Source of the DNA: Roridomyces roridus
Taxonomy: Eukaryota; Basidiomycota; Agaricomycetes; Agaricales; Mycenaceae
DNA: 64,000 bases
Direction: 5' to 3'
NCBI GenBank assembly: GCA_029378245.1
Contig: JARKIF010000016.1
Coordinates: 186,001-250,000, forward strand
The notes below the pieces were generated by a model that had not been told where the DNA came from, did no database searches, and was given only the letters and a program-made list of their open reading frames with translations. Shown one piece after another: positions 23,618 to 35,255 of the stretch; positions within the stretch are counted from its first letter, which is position 1, and every line of letters begins with the position of its first letter. A program made the translations under genes and the position numbers.

Positions 23618-25895
23618 ATGAGCGCCGCCTACACCTCGCTGCCTACTCAGGCAAATGGCACCAGCGACTACCCACCAACCCGCACCAAGGCGCTGCTCTC
23701 TCGCCTCACGCCAGCCGCTCCACCAACAAGAATTCGCCGCCTCCTTCTCTTCATCGCTGTACTGGCTCTCAGCTCCCTCTTTATCCTCTACCTCGCTTTC
23801 TCCTCGTCCCTACCCTCCTCCTCCATCTTCCCTGTCGCACAGGAAACGCTGAATGACCACAACTTTGGCTACATGCCCCCCGGTGACCCCACAAGTCCCT
23901 GGTTCCGTGACTCGCATCCGGTGCTACATACGCGACTCTTTCTCGCCCGAGCGCAGGCCGAGATTCGTGCACGCAAATTGGATACGTGCAATGGACAACT
24001 CAGCACACCGATGGTAGATGGATATGTTGACGCTGCTCAACTGTACTGCTCTCCAAACCGTGAGTGTATGTGGCCTACTCCGACCTCAATCCCAATTATT
24101 CTGTAGATTCCTCTCCGGCACCCGCCTCCATAACTTGCTTCCCTGCACGTGGCCCCGGGTCGCCCAACGAATGGTGGCCATACCCTCAATCCTTCTGTGC
24201 TTCGCGTAACCTCGGGCACACACTCAGTTGGGGCGGATCACCCGAGCATGGACAGTTTACGGGCGCGTGCTCCCTCACCGGTGCCGGCGAACAGCTCAAG
24301 GCGGATATGGGCAGAGAAGGGTTCGTTGGCAAGGACTTTAACGAGGCCGACAACGGTGTCAAGGATGGCAAGCGAGACTGCGGTGAGATCATCACACACC
24401 CCGTGCTCTTCGTTCCGAGGCAAGATCGTTGGAATCCATTCCATGTCGGCGAGGACCTCGTGACGACCTTCCTTGCGCTCACCATCTTTTCGCGTCATGG
24501 GGCTGCCCCGATATCCTCCTTATCTTCGTTCTTCCAAGGAGGCAGCAAACTATGGACCAGCTTGCCGGAGGCTTACAGTGCCTACGCCGCTGGGAGCACG
24601 AGCGAGTTTCTCAAGGCGCGGAAGCAGCTCGCCGAGGAGGTGAAGAGTACGGCAGGGCTTCAGCTCATGTTCCTGGACGAGTACCTGCCGACGGTGTCGC
24701 TGTTTGCGCCACTGTATGATCGGATGGGCGCGTTCCCGCCTAGGAGAACTGCAGCGGAGGCACTGGGTGATGGGGGCAAGTCCTTTGTTTTCTTGTTATC
24801 CTCGTGGCTGACCGGAATGAAAGGTCCGACGTGTTTCAGCAGCGTTTTCCACTCCGTCGGCGCAGGGGCTTCCCTTTTGAGCGGCACGGGTGTCGGGAAA
24901 GAGTGGGGGTGTGCCAGCGAACTGGTATGGGGTGCGAGTTTGTGGCTGCGATGGCTATGGGGGATGGAGGCGTTACCAGGCGGTGAACTTGATCTCGAGG
25001 AAGATTTGTTCCGGCGAGATGCGATGGCGAAAAGGGCGCCCGTTGGACAGTTGCAGGATCACCGTCCTCCAGTACAGGTCCTTTTCCTGTCGCGGGAGAA
25101 GTTTGACGCTTTGACCAAGTAGGTTTCTTGTTCCGTTTGACTCCGTCGCTCACCTTCATGATAGACACCAGAACAAGAAGCTCTCGAGTTGGCAAGAGTC
25201 GCGCCATATAACAAACGAGCATGAACTCGTTGATGGCTTGCGTAAGGGTCTGGAAGGACTGTGTCGGATTGTGACCGACGTTGGGCGCGGTCAGTTTTGC
25301 GGGATTCTCTCTGGAGTTATCTCATTTGTTTGCAGGTACCCCTTCTTCACATACCCCCGGATCGTACGACTGCACGTACACCGATACCGACGTTCTTCCC
25401 GGTGCTTGGGGCGTGGACCTGCATCCTCGGGAGGCGCGGGCGCTCGGGCTTTCGCGAACACCAACAGCTCCAAGTCCAGAAGTAGCGCCGAGGCAGGAGG
25501 AGGTCACCTCGGAGAACCATGTGGACACTGTGCCGCCTCGAGCGCTGCGTTTCTCCACACTAGACCCGACGACAGCTGCGCTGCCGGCTCAGCTCGGTGC
25601 GGTGGGCCGAGCAGACGTTGTTGTCAGTGTGCATGCAGGTGCACTGGGGCTGATGCTGTTCATGCCGACTGGGCATGCCAGCGTGGTGGAACTTGTACCG
25701 TCTGGGGCACATGGGGTGAGTCTTTCTGGTTGTCGCTCTTTTCGGTCTAACGCTCTTGCTTAGAACTATCATTTTCATAATATGGCTGCTATGCTCGGTA
25801 TGCAGTATGAGAAAGTGGATGTCGGGAGGCAGGTGAATGTCCAAAAAGTGGTCCAAGCTGTTCAGCGTGTGGTGGGTGGACATCTAGAGCGATAA
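23618..25895 (+). CDS. Type II membrane glycosyltransferase, family GT61 (DUF563)
   Basis: A cytoplasmic N-terminus and one anchor (LLLFIAVLALSSLFILYLAF) are followed by a lumenal domain, typical of Golgi glycosyltransferases. The catalytic part shows NPFHVGEDLVTTFLAL and, in the last exons, RADVVVSVHAGALGLMLFMP with VVELVPSGAHGNYHFHNMAAMLGMQY, the C-terminal signature of GT61. About five introns are needed, for example after YCSPN near 24059 and before the final exon at 25763. The family transfers xylose, GlcNAc or similar sugars to protein or glycan acceptors; the acceptor here is unknown. Start chosen at the ATG giving the short cytoplasmic tail. Confidence 0.8.
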
Positions 25896-25994
25896 TGGAT
25901 GGATGGAATATATTTAATGCTACTGTATCTGTATTTTTCTGGGTCGATACTATTTATTTCAGGCTGGAATCATAAGCGGAACCGATCAATTGAT

Positions 25995-26071
25995 TATATA
26001 AACTAGTCAGGTTTCCCATCAATCCCACTTTTCGTCCTCCTCCTCCTCAAGACCCCCGACAACCGACCAAA
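25995..26071 (+). promoter_or_regulatory. Core promoter of the eL8 gene
   Basis: A TATATAAA element at 25996-26003 lies about 70 bp before the ATG. It is followed by a pyrimidine-rich stretch (cttttcgtcctcctcctcct), as often seen around transcription starts of fungal ribosomal protein genes. The leader is therefore short. Confidence 0.5.
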
Positions 26072-27301
26072 ATGGTGAGCCCTCCTCCCGCGGCTCGGAG
26101 CTCGATGCACAGGGTTCTGGTCTATCGCTTTCTGAGCGAATCGTACGTTTCTACTCGATTATCCCAGTGTTCGTCGTCTGACGATTTCACCAGCAACGAA
26201 CCCTCCAGTCCACTGTGACTGACGCAGAGTCCCTTGTGGACAATGACGCGTCTCATTGATGCTGGGCTCGCACCCCGTGTGCGGGCGTTAGAGCTCCGGG
26301 GCGCGATGTCTACTTTTCAAGTGCATCGCTGACCTTTGTCTCAATGACCAGCCCAAGGCCAAATCCGGATCCGCCAAGAAGCCCGCCCCCGCGCCCTTTG
26401 CCAACAAGGCCGCCAAGACCAAGAAGAACCCTCTCTTCGAGTCTACCCCCAAGAACTTTGGTATCGGTAAGGTCGTCTTGGATTTGGATCCAGAGCTTGT
26501 CTGACTTTTTTTTCAGGCCAGGACATCCAGCCCAAGACTGACCTCACCCGTTTCGTCAAGTGGCCCGAGTACATCCGCCTCCAGCGCCAAAAGGTTATCC
26601 TCCACCAGCGCCTGAAGGTCCCCCCGGCCATCGCGCAGTTCTCCCACACCCTCGACAAGAACACCGCGACCCAGCTGTTCAAGCTCTTGAACAAGTACCG
26701 CCCTGAGACTACTTCTGAGAAGAAGACCCGTCTGCAGGCTGTCGCTGCCGCCGCCGCTGAGAACAAGGATGCTTCGACGAAGGTGCGTTTTTTTCTTTCC
26801 CAATGACTCGACTAACGGTACCGGTATAGGACACCAAGAAGCCTCTCTTTGTCAAGTTCGGCCTGAACCACATTGTCGCCCTGATTGAAGCCAAGAAGGC
26901 ATCCCTCGTCGTCATCTCGCACGATGTCGACCCCATTGAGCTCGTCGTCTTCCTCCCCGCCCTTTGCCGCAAGATGGGTGTCCCGTACGTTATCGTCAAG
27001 GGCAAGGCCCGTCTCGGCACCGTCGTCCACAAGAAGACGGCCGCCGTTCTTGCTCTGCAAGAAGTCAAGAGCGAGGATGAGCGTGAGCTCGCTACCATCG
27101 TCAGCGCCGCCAAGGCCAACTTGTATGTCCTGCTTTGTTTCTCTCGCCCTTACTCATCGCGACCTCAGCACCGACAAGTACGACGAGCAGCGCCGTCAAT
27201 GGGGTGGAGGTCTCCGTGGCAACAAGTCGACCTCGATGTTGCGCAAGCGGGCCAAGGCGTCTGGCCAGAAGATCACCGAGGCTGCTATTGGCAAGCTTTG
27301 A
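26072..27301 (+). CDS. 60S ribosomal protein eL8 (L7a/L8)
   Basis: Exons: 26072-26074 (the ATG alone), 26352-26466, 26517-26782, 26830-27122 and 27169-27301. The protein reads [17 protein letters not shown].., then [89 protein letters not shown] and [12 protein letters not shown], a near-perfect match to eukaryotic eL8. It binds rRNA in the large subunit. The first intron is 277 nt, far longer than the roughly 50-nt norm of the window, and directly follows the start codon, which is typical of highly expressed ribosomal protein genes. Confidence 0.97.
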
Positions 27302-27706
27302 GCGGGTGCTTTCTTGGAGCGGTTGTATGTGGTCAAAAGGCGGGCCTAGTCTGTCACTGTCATGTTTTATGCACCATTATGATACATTGCATGCACTCTG
27401 CGTTGGTCAATGTCTTTGTGGATGAAATTTATTGGCCGTTGATGCGCCGTGTTTGTTTACTGTTGATGCGCCCTGGCCGCTTATCAGATGCCGCTGTTTT
27501 AATTCCTCGATCTCCGCTGTTTTCAGTTCCGTATTTGCAATGGGCGGCCCTGGATTTTCTCCGCAAGCTGCTTTGAACCTGATTTTCGGATCTAGATATC
27601 GCTGAATTGCGATTTCTGCGGGCGCCGGTGATGCAAATGCCGTGTTCAATTCAAAGCTGGATAAAATGCGTGTCCATGAAGAAATTCGCCCTCCGAGTCT
27701 CTTCCC

Positions 27707-28682
27707 ATGTCCAAAATCGCCACTGAAAAAGGCAGACACCACTCCCTGTCCTTGCGGTACCTCTGTCGCTGGACCCTAGCTCGACTTCTCCGCGTTCTCA
27801 TCCGCATTCAACTCTTCTTCGACCCATTCCCACGATTCAAGAACCCGAATGTAACGCGCACCGAGGGACGGATCCCTTCGCGAGATGAGGGTCGTTACAT
27901 TCGTGTGAGATGGTATCGGCCAACCTCTGCCGCCCCAGACGAGGCTCTTCCGGTCCTCGTCAATTTCCACGGCTCGGGATTCCTACTGCCGTTGTTTGGA
28001 CAGGATGAAGGTAAGACAAGTCCATTCGACGCGATGCAAACTGACTGGAGTCCAAGGATGGTGTGCGAGCGTTGCTGAAAAGGCCCGCATGCTCGTTATC
28101 GACGCCGATTATCGCAAGGCGCCAGAGTATCCGTTCCCCTTTGCGTCCGAGGACGGGGAGGACGTCGTGCGCCATATTCTCGCGAATATACCCCACACTA
28201 CCGTCTCTCTTAGTGGCTTCAGCGCCGGCGGCAGTGTCGCATTCGGACTAACCTCGGTACTCGGCCACCACATCCACTCTGTTGTGTCCTTCTACCCATC
28301 CGTGGACACAGCCGCAGACGAAGTCGCTCAAACTGACGACCCGGTCCTTCCCCCCGTCCTACTGCGCTTCCTGTTCTCGTGCTACCTCGTTGCAGGAACG
28401 GTGCGCAGCAATCCTCGTCTCTCCGCCACGTTTGTGCCGACGCAGGATATGCCACCTCATGTGTGGATTAGTGCGGGCTCGATAGACCCGCTGCACGATT
28501 CCGGCCACGCGTTCGTTTCGCGATTACAACGCGAGGGCCATCCCGACGCGGTTTTCGTGTCTGTACCTGGCAAGCCGCATGGGTTCGATAGGTCGGGTGC
28601 CGCAAAGGTTACGCTCAGTCCGCTAGGGCAGGAGAAGCACGATGAGGCTATCGCGTTTTTGAAAAAGGCTTTGAAGGCGTAG
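27707..28682 (+). CDS. Alpha/beta-hydrolase (hormone-sensitive-lipase-like), upstream of the amidohydrolase
   Basis: Two exons with one intron (about 28011-28057); the join reads GQDEGWCASVAEKA. Motifs: NFHGSGF, the nucleophile in LSGFSAGGS, the acid in GSIDPLH and the base in KPHGFD. About 310 residues. Closest in the window to 30697-31663, with the same intron position and the same C-terminal TLSPLGQEKHDEAIAFLKK. It lies 310 bp upstream of the amidohydrolase on the same strand. Probable esterase or amidase; substrate unknown. Confidence 0.86.
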
Positions 28683-28991
28683 CCACGCTCCTTTGAACAG
28701 TACTGTACTGGCATATAATTGTCCTAGTTAGCTCGTTAATTCAATTTTGGGTGTATCGCGAACAATTTGATGCCTGGTTGATTTTTTATCACTGCGGGAA
28801 ACTTGGACAATTGTACCGCGCTGTCGCGGCCCAATCCGTTCTTTGAGCTGCTCTCGGAAACACATCCGCTCGTTTCGAGCTTTCAATGACACAGTTAGGG
28901 CTACTCGGGTGGATATCCGTCCATTGCAAATTTCAATGACCATGCAAGCTCGAGGATTATAAATTCCAGTCAACGCGCCTGTACGATAGCC

Positions 28992-30597
28992 ATGTCCTCG
29001 TCGATTCTCCTCAGAAATGGCACCGTGCTTATGCACGACGCGAATGATCACGTCCAAGCCGTGAAAACAGATTTGCTTGTCGTCGGGGCTCACATTACCA
29101 AGATTGGTCCAGGACTTTCAGCGCCCGACACTATCTTGCTTGATTGCACGGGAAAGATAATATCACCGGGGTTTGTCGATACCCACCACCACCTCTGGGG
29201 AACGCAGTTGAGAGGGAGGCATGCCAATGATCTGATGTTGGATTTTTGGCCCAAGGGTGAGTGTTTGTGATGCTTAGAACGAATATACTCATCAGGAATG
29301 GCGGGATTCCTGACTGGGTCGCTATTCACTGAGCGAGATATTTTCTGGGGTGAATTGGGAGGCTGTATGGAAGCCATTGACTCTGGTACGACCATGGTAG
29401 TGGACCACGCCAATATGAATTACTCCCCTGCACACTGTGGGTTGTTCCAACGAGCGCCCTTTTTCATGTGATCTGACCTCGGATACTAGCCACTGCAGCA
29501 ATCTCCGCCATCAGCACTTCAGGTCTTCGTGCATATTTCTGCTACTGCCCAACTCCTCGCGTGACATCGTGGAGTCCGTTCGAGATGGCGACCTCTTTCA
29601 TGCCTGATTGGGTTCAATCACAGCTTGTCGAGTTGGCGGCAGAGCAGCCGTTCGGAGACGGACGTGTGCAATTGGGTCTTGCCTTTGACGGATATTTCCT
29701 CCCGAAAGACGTGGTCGTTGCGCTTTTCGAGCAAGTTCGTGGGCCATTGGGACTCAAGCTCATTACGTCCCACTATGTGCACACCAGTTTCTTCGGTGAG
29801 TGATATTACTTACGAAGGGTTCTCTTTAACATGATCGAACAGGTTCCAGGTCGGTCGTCAGCATCTTGAATTCGTATGGACTTCTCCAGGAAGACGTCCT
29901 CTTGTCGCACCTCAACGGCGCTCTGCCCGAAGACGCTGAGCAAATCAAGGCCGCCAACGCCCATATCGGATGCACGCCGGAGAGCGAGATCCAAATGGCT
30001 TTCGGCCACCCAGTGTGTTTTCGGTCGGACTTGCACGACGTGGCGTCCCTGGGCGTAGACTGCCACACAAGCAATTCGGGCGATATGCTGTCTCAGATGC
30101 GACTCGGCCTCCAAAACGCCCGCGGTGCACGGAACGCCGATTTCGTCGCAGCAGGAAAGACACCGCGGACGCTTTTGAGCACCGCCGAGGATGCATTCAA
30201 TCTTGCCACCATCAAGGGTGCACGCGCGGTCGGGATGGAGGCTGAGATTGGTAGTATTGCAGTGGGGAAGCGGGCTGACCTCGTCGTGTTTGATGCTGAA
30301 AGCCCTGCGATGGTGTGTGCCGGGGAACATGATCCCGTTGCCGCCATTGTGTTGCATGCGTCGGTGCGCGATATCGAAACCGTCATCGTGGATGGGAAAA
30401 TCCGGAAGGCGGGAGGGAAATTGGCTGCGGTCGAAGTAGATGGGAAGCTCATGGAGTGGAAGGACGTTGCCAGAGAGCTCTTGAAAAGCAGAGAGCGGAT
30501 AGAGGAGGAGTACAAGCAGTTGGATTTGGAAACGGCAAGGAAGACGGCGCTGAGGGTATTTGGTGTCGATGGGAGTACTATCCTAGACCACATTTGA
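28992..30597 (+). CDS. Metal-dependent amidohydrolase (ATZ/TRZ, cytosine-deaminase-like type)
   Basis: Four exons join in frame (..WPKG|MAGF.., ..PAHS|TAAI.., ..SFFG|SRSV..). Motifs: the N-terminal composite domain SSILLRNGTVLMHD, the HxH metal motif as DTHHHLWGT, further candidate ligands in LITSHYVH and LLSHLNG, and the conserved Asp in GVDCHTSNSGDML. The C-terminal beta strands end EIGSIAVGKRADLVVFD, typical of the superfamily. About 490 residues. Enzymes of this type hydrolyse C-N or C-Cl bonds of purines, pyrimidines or triazines; the substrate cannot be told from sequence. The position between two esterase paralogues, with a Dur3 transporter 7 kb away, suggests nitrogen scavenging. Confidence 0.85.
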
Positions 30598-30696
30598 ACT
30601 TTGAAGAACGTCATTGGCAAGCGTCGAGTTTGTGCATGTAATCGCACAACGGCCGCATCAAATTGATTATGATGCGCTCTCTATTCCTCTTCACTC

Positions 30697-31663
30697 ATGC
30701 CACCTCCCAGACAACACCCATGGTCCATTGAATTCATCTGCCGCTATATCGTAACCCGAATTCTTCGACTCTTTGTATCCATCCAATTCTGGCTTAACCC
30801 GTTCCCGCCCTTCAACAATCCCAACGTGGTTCGCACGGAGGATTTCGTTCCTTCACGAGACAAAGGTCGCGACATTCGGGTGCGCTGGTATCGGCCCATC
30901 TCTGCTGCAAAAGACAAGATTCTTCCTGTCCTCGTTCATTTCCACGGTTCGGGATTTATGTTACCGCTGTTCGGGCAGGATGAAGGTATGCAAATAGTTC
31001 GATTTACTTTGACGCGATATTGAACTGATCACAGGATGGTGCGCGAGTGTCGCTGAACACGCACAAATGCTCGTCGTCGACGCCGACTATCGCAAAGCGC
31101 CAGAGAATCCCTTTCCCCTTGCGCTGGAGGACGCCGAGGACGTTGTACAGCACGTTCTTGCCAGCGTAGCCCACACCACGCTCTCCCTTGGTGGATTTAG
31201 TGCAGGTGGAAGCCTTGCATTCGGACTGACCAACACATTCGGTTCTCGCGTGCACTCAATCGCGTGCTTCTACCCATCTCTCGATGCCGCCGCAGACACA
31301 GCAGCTCAAACGGACGACCCGTTTCTCCCGCCTGTCATGGTCTCGCACATATACGCGTGCTACATGACTCCGGGTACGGCCTGGGACAACCCGAGGCTCT
31401 CCCCTGCGTTTGTGCCTACGAAGGATATGCCGCCACACGTGTGGATCGCCGCGGGGTCCAAGGACCCGCTGCACGATGCCGCCAATGCGTTTGTGGCGCG
31501 TTTGCAACGCGAGGGTCATCCCGATGCGACGTTTGTGTCGGTTGCGGGCCAACGACATGGATTCGATCGGAGTGCAGCTGGGAGCGTCTCACTCAGTCCG
31601 CTTGGGCAGGAAAAGCACGATGAAGCTATCGCTTTCTTGAAGAAAAATTCTGGCCATCGGTAG
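30697..31663 (+). CDS. Alpha/beta-hydrolase (hormone-sensitive-lipase-like), downstream of the amidohydrolase
   Basis: Two exons joined across an intron at about 30985-31034, giving GQDEGWCASVAEHA. Motifs: HFHGSGF, the nucleophile in LGGFSAGGS, GSKDPLH and QRHGFD. It begins about 100 bp after the amidohydrolase stop on the same strand. Its similarity to 27707-28682 runs over the whole length, so the two arose by duplication on either side of the amidohydrolase, or the amidohydrolase was inserted between them. Confidence 0.86.
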
Positions 31664-31937
31664 CTCCGTGCGACTGCCCTTAATCTAAATTCCGCCGTTT
31701 AATCTGAATTGACCAGGCGCGCTATACCTTTGAACCGAACTCCCCTCACGTTGCACCAGAGTCGGTAGTGGAACCGACAAGAAAACCAACATTCTGTTGT
31801 TCATTTTGTTTCAGCGCCCGCAGCCGCTTGGAATCCTTGGCAGATTATCTGGACCCGGGTTTGTTGTGAACGCTATGGGCGTTATTTCATCTGCCAAAGT
31901 GGAAAAACCGAGATTGTTTCGCCAGGGTGAGGCTTAT

Positions 31938-32233
31938 CCCCCTCCACCCTGCCCGGACGCGGTGGGTTGAAATTTCGGTTTCTTACGGTCACTATGCAAA
32001 CTCTATTCTGATTCATCCGCGAGCACAGCGCGGCTGCCGATCAGACGATGTTGAATTGCTCTCATTTTCTACGACCAACGTGGTTGTCTTTCCCCCTCCA
32101 CCCTGCCCGGACACGGTGGGTTGAAATTTCGGTTTCTTACGGGCACTATGCAAACCCTATTCTGATTCATCCGCGAGCACAGCGCGGCTGCCGATCAGAC
32201 GATGTTGAATTCATTTTCTACGACCAACGTAGA
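31938..32233. repeat. Two tandem copies of a 154-bp unit
   Basis: Copy 1 runs 31938-32091 and copy 2 starts at 32092. They share ccccctccaccctgcccgga, ggtgggttgaaatttcgg, ccgcgagcacagcgcgg and ttttctacgaccaacgt. Differences are few (for example acgcgg/acacgg, a short deletion in copy 2 near 32212). The unit has no coding match. It is a recent local duplication in the intergenic region before the glutaredoxin gene; 32234-32727 holds nothing I recognise. Confidence 0.85.
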
Positions 32234-32727
32234 AGTTGTCCTTCTCCTCTTCACCTTGGATGTAGAACTGAACAGGTTCGCGCTTGTCTGCTTTGCAAAT
32301 GATGTGTCCGGATAATTTGTTCAAGTTGGTTGGCGTCTTGCGCTGAAAGCCTGAGACATCTCCAGCGATTCTCCCCGCTTTCTCCCGATTGAAGATGCTG
32401 TCCGTCCACGACCGCCGAAACCGAGCTCCAAGTGACTTGGTAGTTTCATTTCCGCGAAGTGGCTCCTCAGAGGCGATCCTGGCTTTTAAACGTCGGCCCG
32501 TCCGTCCGGTGTGCACCACCCCTGACTTAAGTAGGTAAGCGACCCGCTGTCGGGATGGGCCCCGAATTTCCCCTTTACTTCTTCTGTGTGGATACGCGAC
32601 TATACGCGACCACTCCTGAGTTTCACACGTGCCGACGCGACCCGTCACAATTCTGTTGTTCGGTTTTCACAAGACGGATCAATTTCAACATAAGGCCTTT
32701 CCCACATTATGTAAGGATCAGATCACA

Positions 32728-33296
32728 ATGTCCTGGTTCTTCAAGTTCTTCTCCAGCACTCCCTCTGAAGTCCCTATGGCTGTCAAAGGGCTCGTCGAGG
32801 TACCAACTGCCGTCTTCTCACCCCCTTGCCGTCTTCAGCTGAACATCTCTCCTCTTGAAGACCGCCATCAACGACAACAAGATCATGATCTTTTCCAAGT
32901 CGTATTGCCCCTACTGCAAGAAAGCCAAGGCGCTCTTTGCTAAGGAATTTCCCAATGAGACACCCAAAGTCATCGAGTGAGCTCCGAGAAAGTGTTAGTT
33001 GCAACTGATGCGATCCTCTGTGCCCAGGCTGGATCAGCAAGAAGATGGGACCGATATACAGAACTACCTCGCAACCAAGACTGGTCAACGTACCGTTCCC
33101 AACATATTCATCAGTGCGTTCCTTTCCCCGTCTCTTTTTCAACCATTCGAACGAGAGTCTTGTAGATAAGCAGCATGTCGGCGGTAAGTTTTTAATCCTT
33201 GAACCTGACGACTGGCGATTCATGAGAACTCAAGGCAATGACGATGCACAAGCCGCTTTCAAGAGTGGTGGACTGACGAAGATGGTCAAAGCGTAA
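32728..33296 (+). CDS. Dithiol glutaredoxin
   Basis: Five exons splice to about 125 residues: MSWFFKFFSSTPSEVPMAV.., AINDNKIMIFSKSYCPYCKK with the CPYC active site, the LDQQEDGTDIQNYL helix, TGQRTVPNIFIS with the cis-Pro TVP motif, and KQHVGGNDDAQAAF with the GG motif that binds glutathione. A glutathione-dependent disulfide reductase. A second in-frame ATG at 32776 begins MAVKGLVE, the usual start of cytosolic homologues. The upstream start adds 16 residues with hydrophobic and aromatic content, so two isoforms with different locations are conceivable. Confidence 0.93.
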
Positions 33297-33401
33297 TTCT
33301 TTTCGACTCATTCAATAGTCGCCGGCTCTCATAGTGTGCGTTTGTTCTAGCCAGCTGTGAAAATATCCTGCAGTGTCGGGTCTACTCTGACGAATCTAAT
33401 G

Positions 33402-35255
33402 CTACTTGGAATCCACTTGACTTTCGACGGGATCTGCGTCCTCTCTTTCTTTTTGTTTCTTGAATCGCATGCCCCCTTGCCATCCGAGCCACGATTTTCT
33501 GGCCACATGCGGGCCTCGTATCAACAGGAACAAGAGCTCGGCTCCTCCGAACGCGACCCGGACCCCCGAACTCAATTTGTAAGAGTCTACTTCGAGCAAC
33601 TTTGTGCCCACGGCGGTGCCCATGACTTGACCCTGGGAAATAATGAGCAAAAATATCGTTTTGCAAGAGAGGAAGTCACGAGGAAAATCTGGAGGGTATT
33701 CAGTCGTATCCAAGGCCAATAAGGAGGACATACGGAGAATATGAGGAGAGCGTTGAGGCGGGCGCGAGCCTCGGGTGCAATGCTGGTCTTCATTTAGCGC
33801 TCGAGTCGTCATTCTTGTGTATGGCTGCTCACTTGAATATTCCGGCAGTGATGGCGACTTGCGTGCTCTGTACCCCAAGATCCAGCACTGAATTCCATTC
33901 AGGCTCTGCGCATGTTTTCTTCGGGTAAACGCACCTATTATCGCAATGATGACCGCTGCGACGCTGACTTGGCCCGCAAAGGTCTGGATAAATTGGGACA
34001 CAATGACGAGATGGATTCCAATTAGGGCTGCCACCCAAGGAACGAGTCCGTCGACTAGTCGTCCAGCGATAGGCGTCATCGCGATACCCACCATGCCAAC
34101 CAGACCAAAGAGTCCGATGATCAAGCTACATAGAGGCGTTTCAGAAAATTGAGAGCGAGGTGACAACAAGAACGCGCGCACGTGGAATAATGGTACGGAG
34201 AGCCGGCAAGCAGGAACGTCATGGTAACCCAAAAACCAGAGAATATCGCCGAGTTGAAAAACATGATGAAGCACCCTTGGATGAGAGCCGGCTCCGTCAC
34301 GATGAATTTGGCCATTGTGAGGAGGATCTTGAAATAGGTGAGATCTGGATTTTTTGGTGGTGTGTCGGGGGTGACGCTGTACAGGACGAGCATCAGAAGA
34401 TACTGGCAGCCTGCTCCCATCCAATATATGTTACTGTAGCTCGAAAATTCTGCAATGATTCCAGAGAGCACGCGCGCCAAAAGAAGACCAAGTAGTAGGC
34501 CCGAAAGCACAATTGCAGTGAAAGTGGCCCTCCTGCAGAAAATCAGTACGGAAGTAAACATGAATCGTATTTTATCAAACCGATTGTCTTTGGCCAGATC
34601 GGCTGCGAAGGGCATCAAGATCTAAGAACCAGTGAATTCACGCCAGTATGTGCGGTCAGCCTCCTACTTACCTGGGGCGTGACTGACGCAAAGGCAGTCA
34701 GAAAAGACAACGCCTCGAACACACGCAAGGAACGTGTAACTGCAAGTCCAATCGTAAGTGATCCAGAGATGAATATGAGAACAAGAAGTAAAGATCTTCT
34801 TCGAATGAGGTCTCCGAGCGGGGTAACGAGGATAAGGCCACTTGCATACCTACCTGTTGGATCAGCGATTGGAATACGTTACGAGGAATCAAGGCACACC
34901 CGGCTTGAAGGAGAATTGGTATCCGTGAGACGCCAAGATCGTCGACATCAAATGCGGCTGCGAGATTCAAGAGAATCGGTTGGCAATAATACAGGTTCAT
35001 GACTGAAAGAGTGAGCGGAAAATTTGAGGGAGGATTCTGTTGTCGTACCCGCTGCGGCATCGTTGGAAAAGCAACTTCAGCAGAAAATCGGGACGCACTG
35101 AAAGTACTCGCGCAGCCAAAAGCCAAGGCCTTGCCGTACCCGAACGGACTCGCGGGTTGTCCGTCGGCATCAACGCGGCACCACGATGGAATGGGTATGA
35201 AGCCGAAATCACGGGACGGAATTTCGAGCGGGGGTTTCTCCTCGTCGGCCTGCAT
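33402..35255 (-). CDS. Major facilitator superfamily transporter (DHA1-like)
   Basis: Exons join to MQADEEKPPLEIPSRDFGF.., ASTFIMNLYYCQPILLNL, DDLGVSRIPILLQAG, ATFTAIVLSGLLLGLLLARVLSG with the central MFS pattern, KFIVTEPALIQGCFIM, FSGFWVTMTFLLAG, IGLFGLVGMVGIAMTPIAGR, GIFNIAPEARARLNALLIF and a polar C-terminus. About 430 residues and 12 helices. Several introns stay open, so the long single frame at 34424-33402 contains retained introns and is not the true exon. Likely a plasma-membrane drug or metabolite exporter. Start chosen at the ATG before EEKPP; further upstream codons lack support. Confidence 0.78.

Noticed and set aside
33402..34424. 340-codon uninterrupted minus-strand ORF
   Set aside because: It reads through several introns of the MFS gene; the conserved helices lie in parts of it and in other frames.
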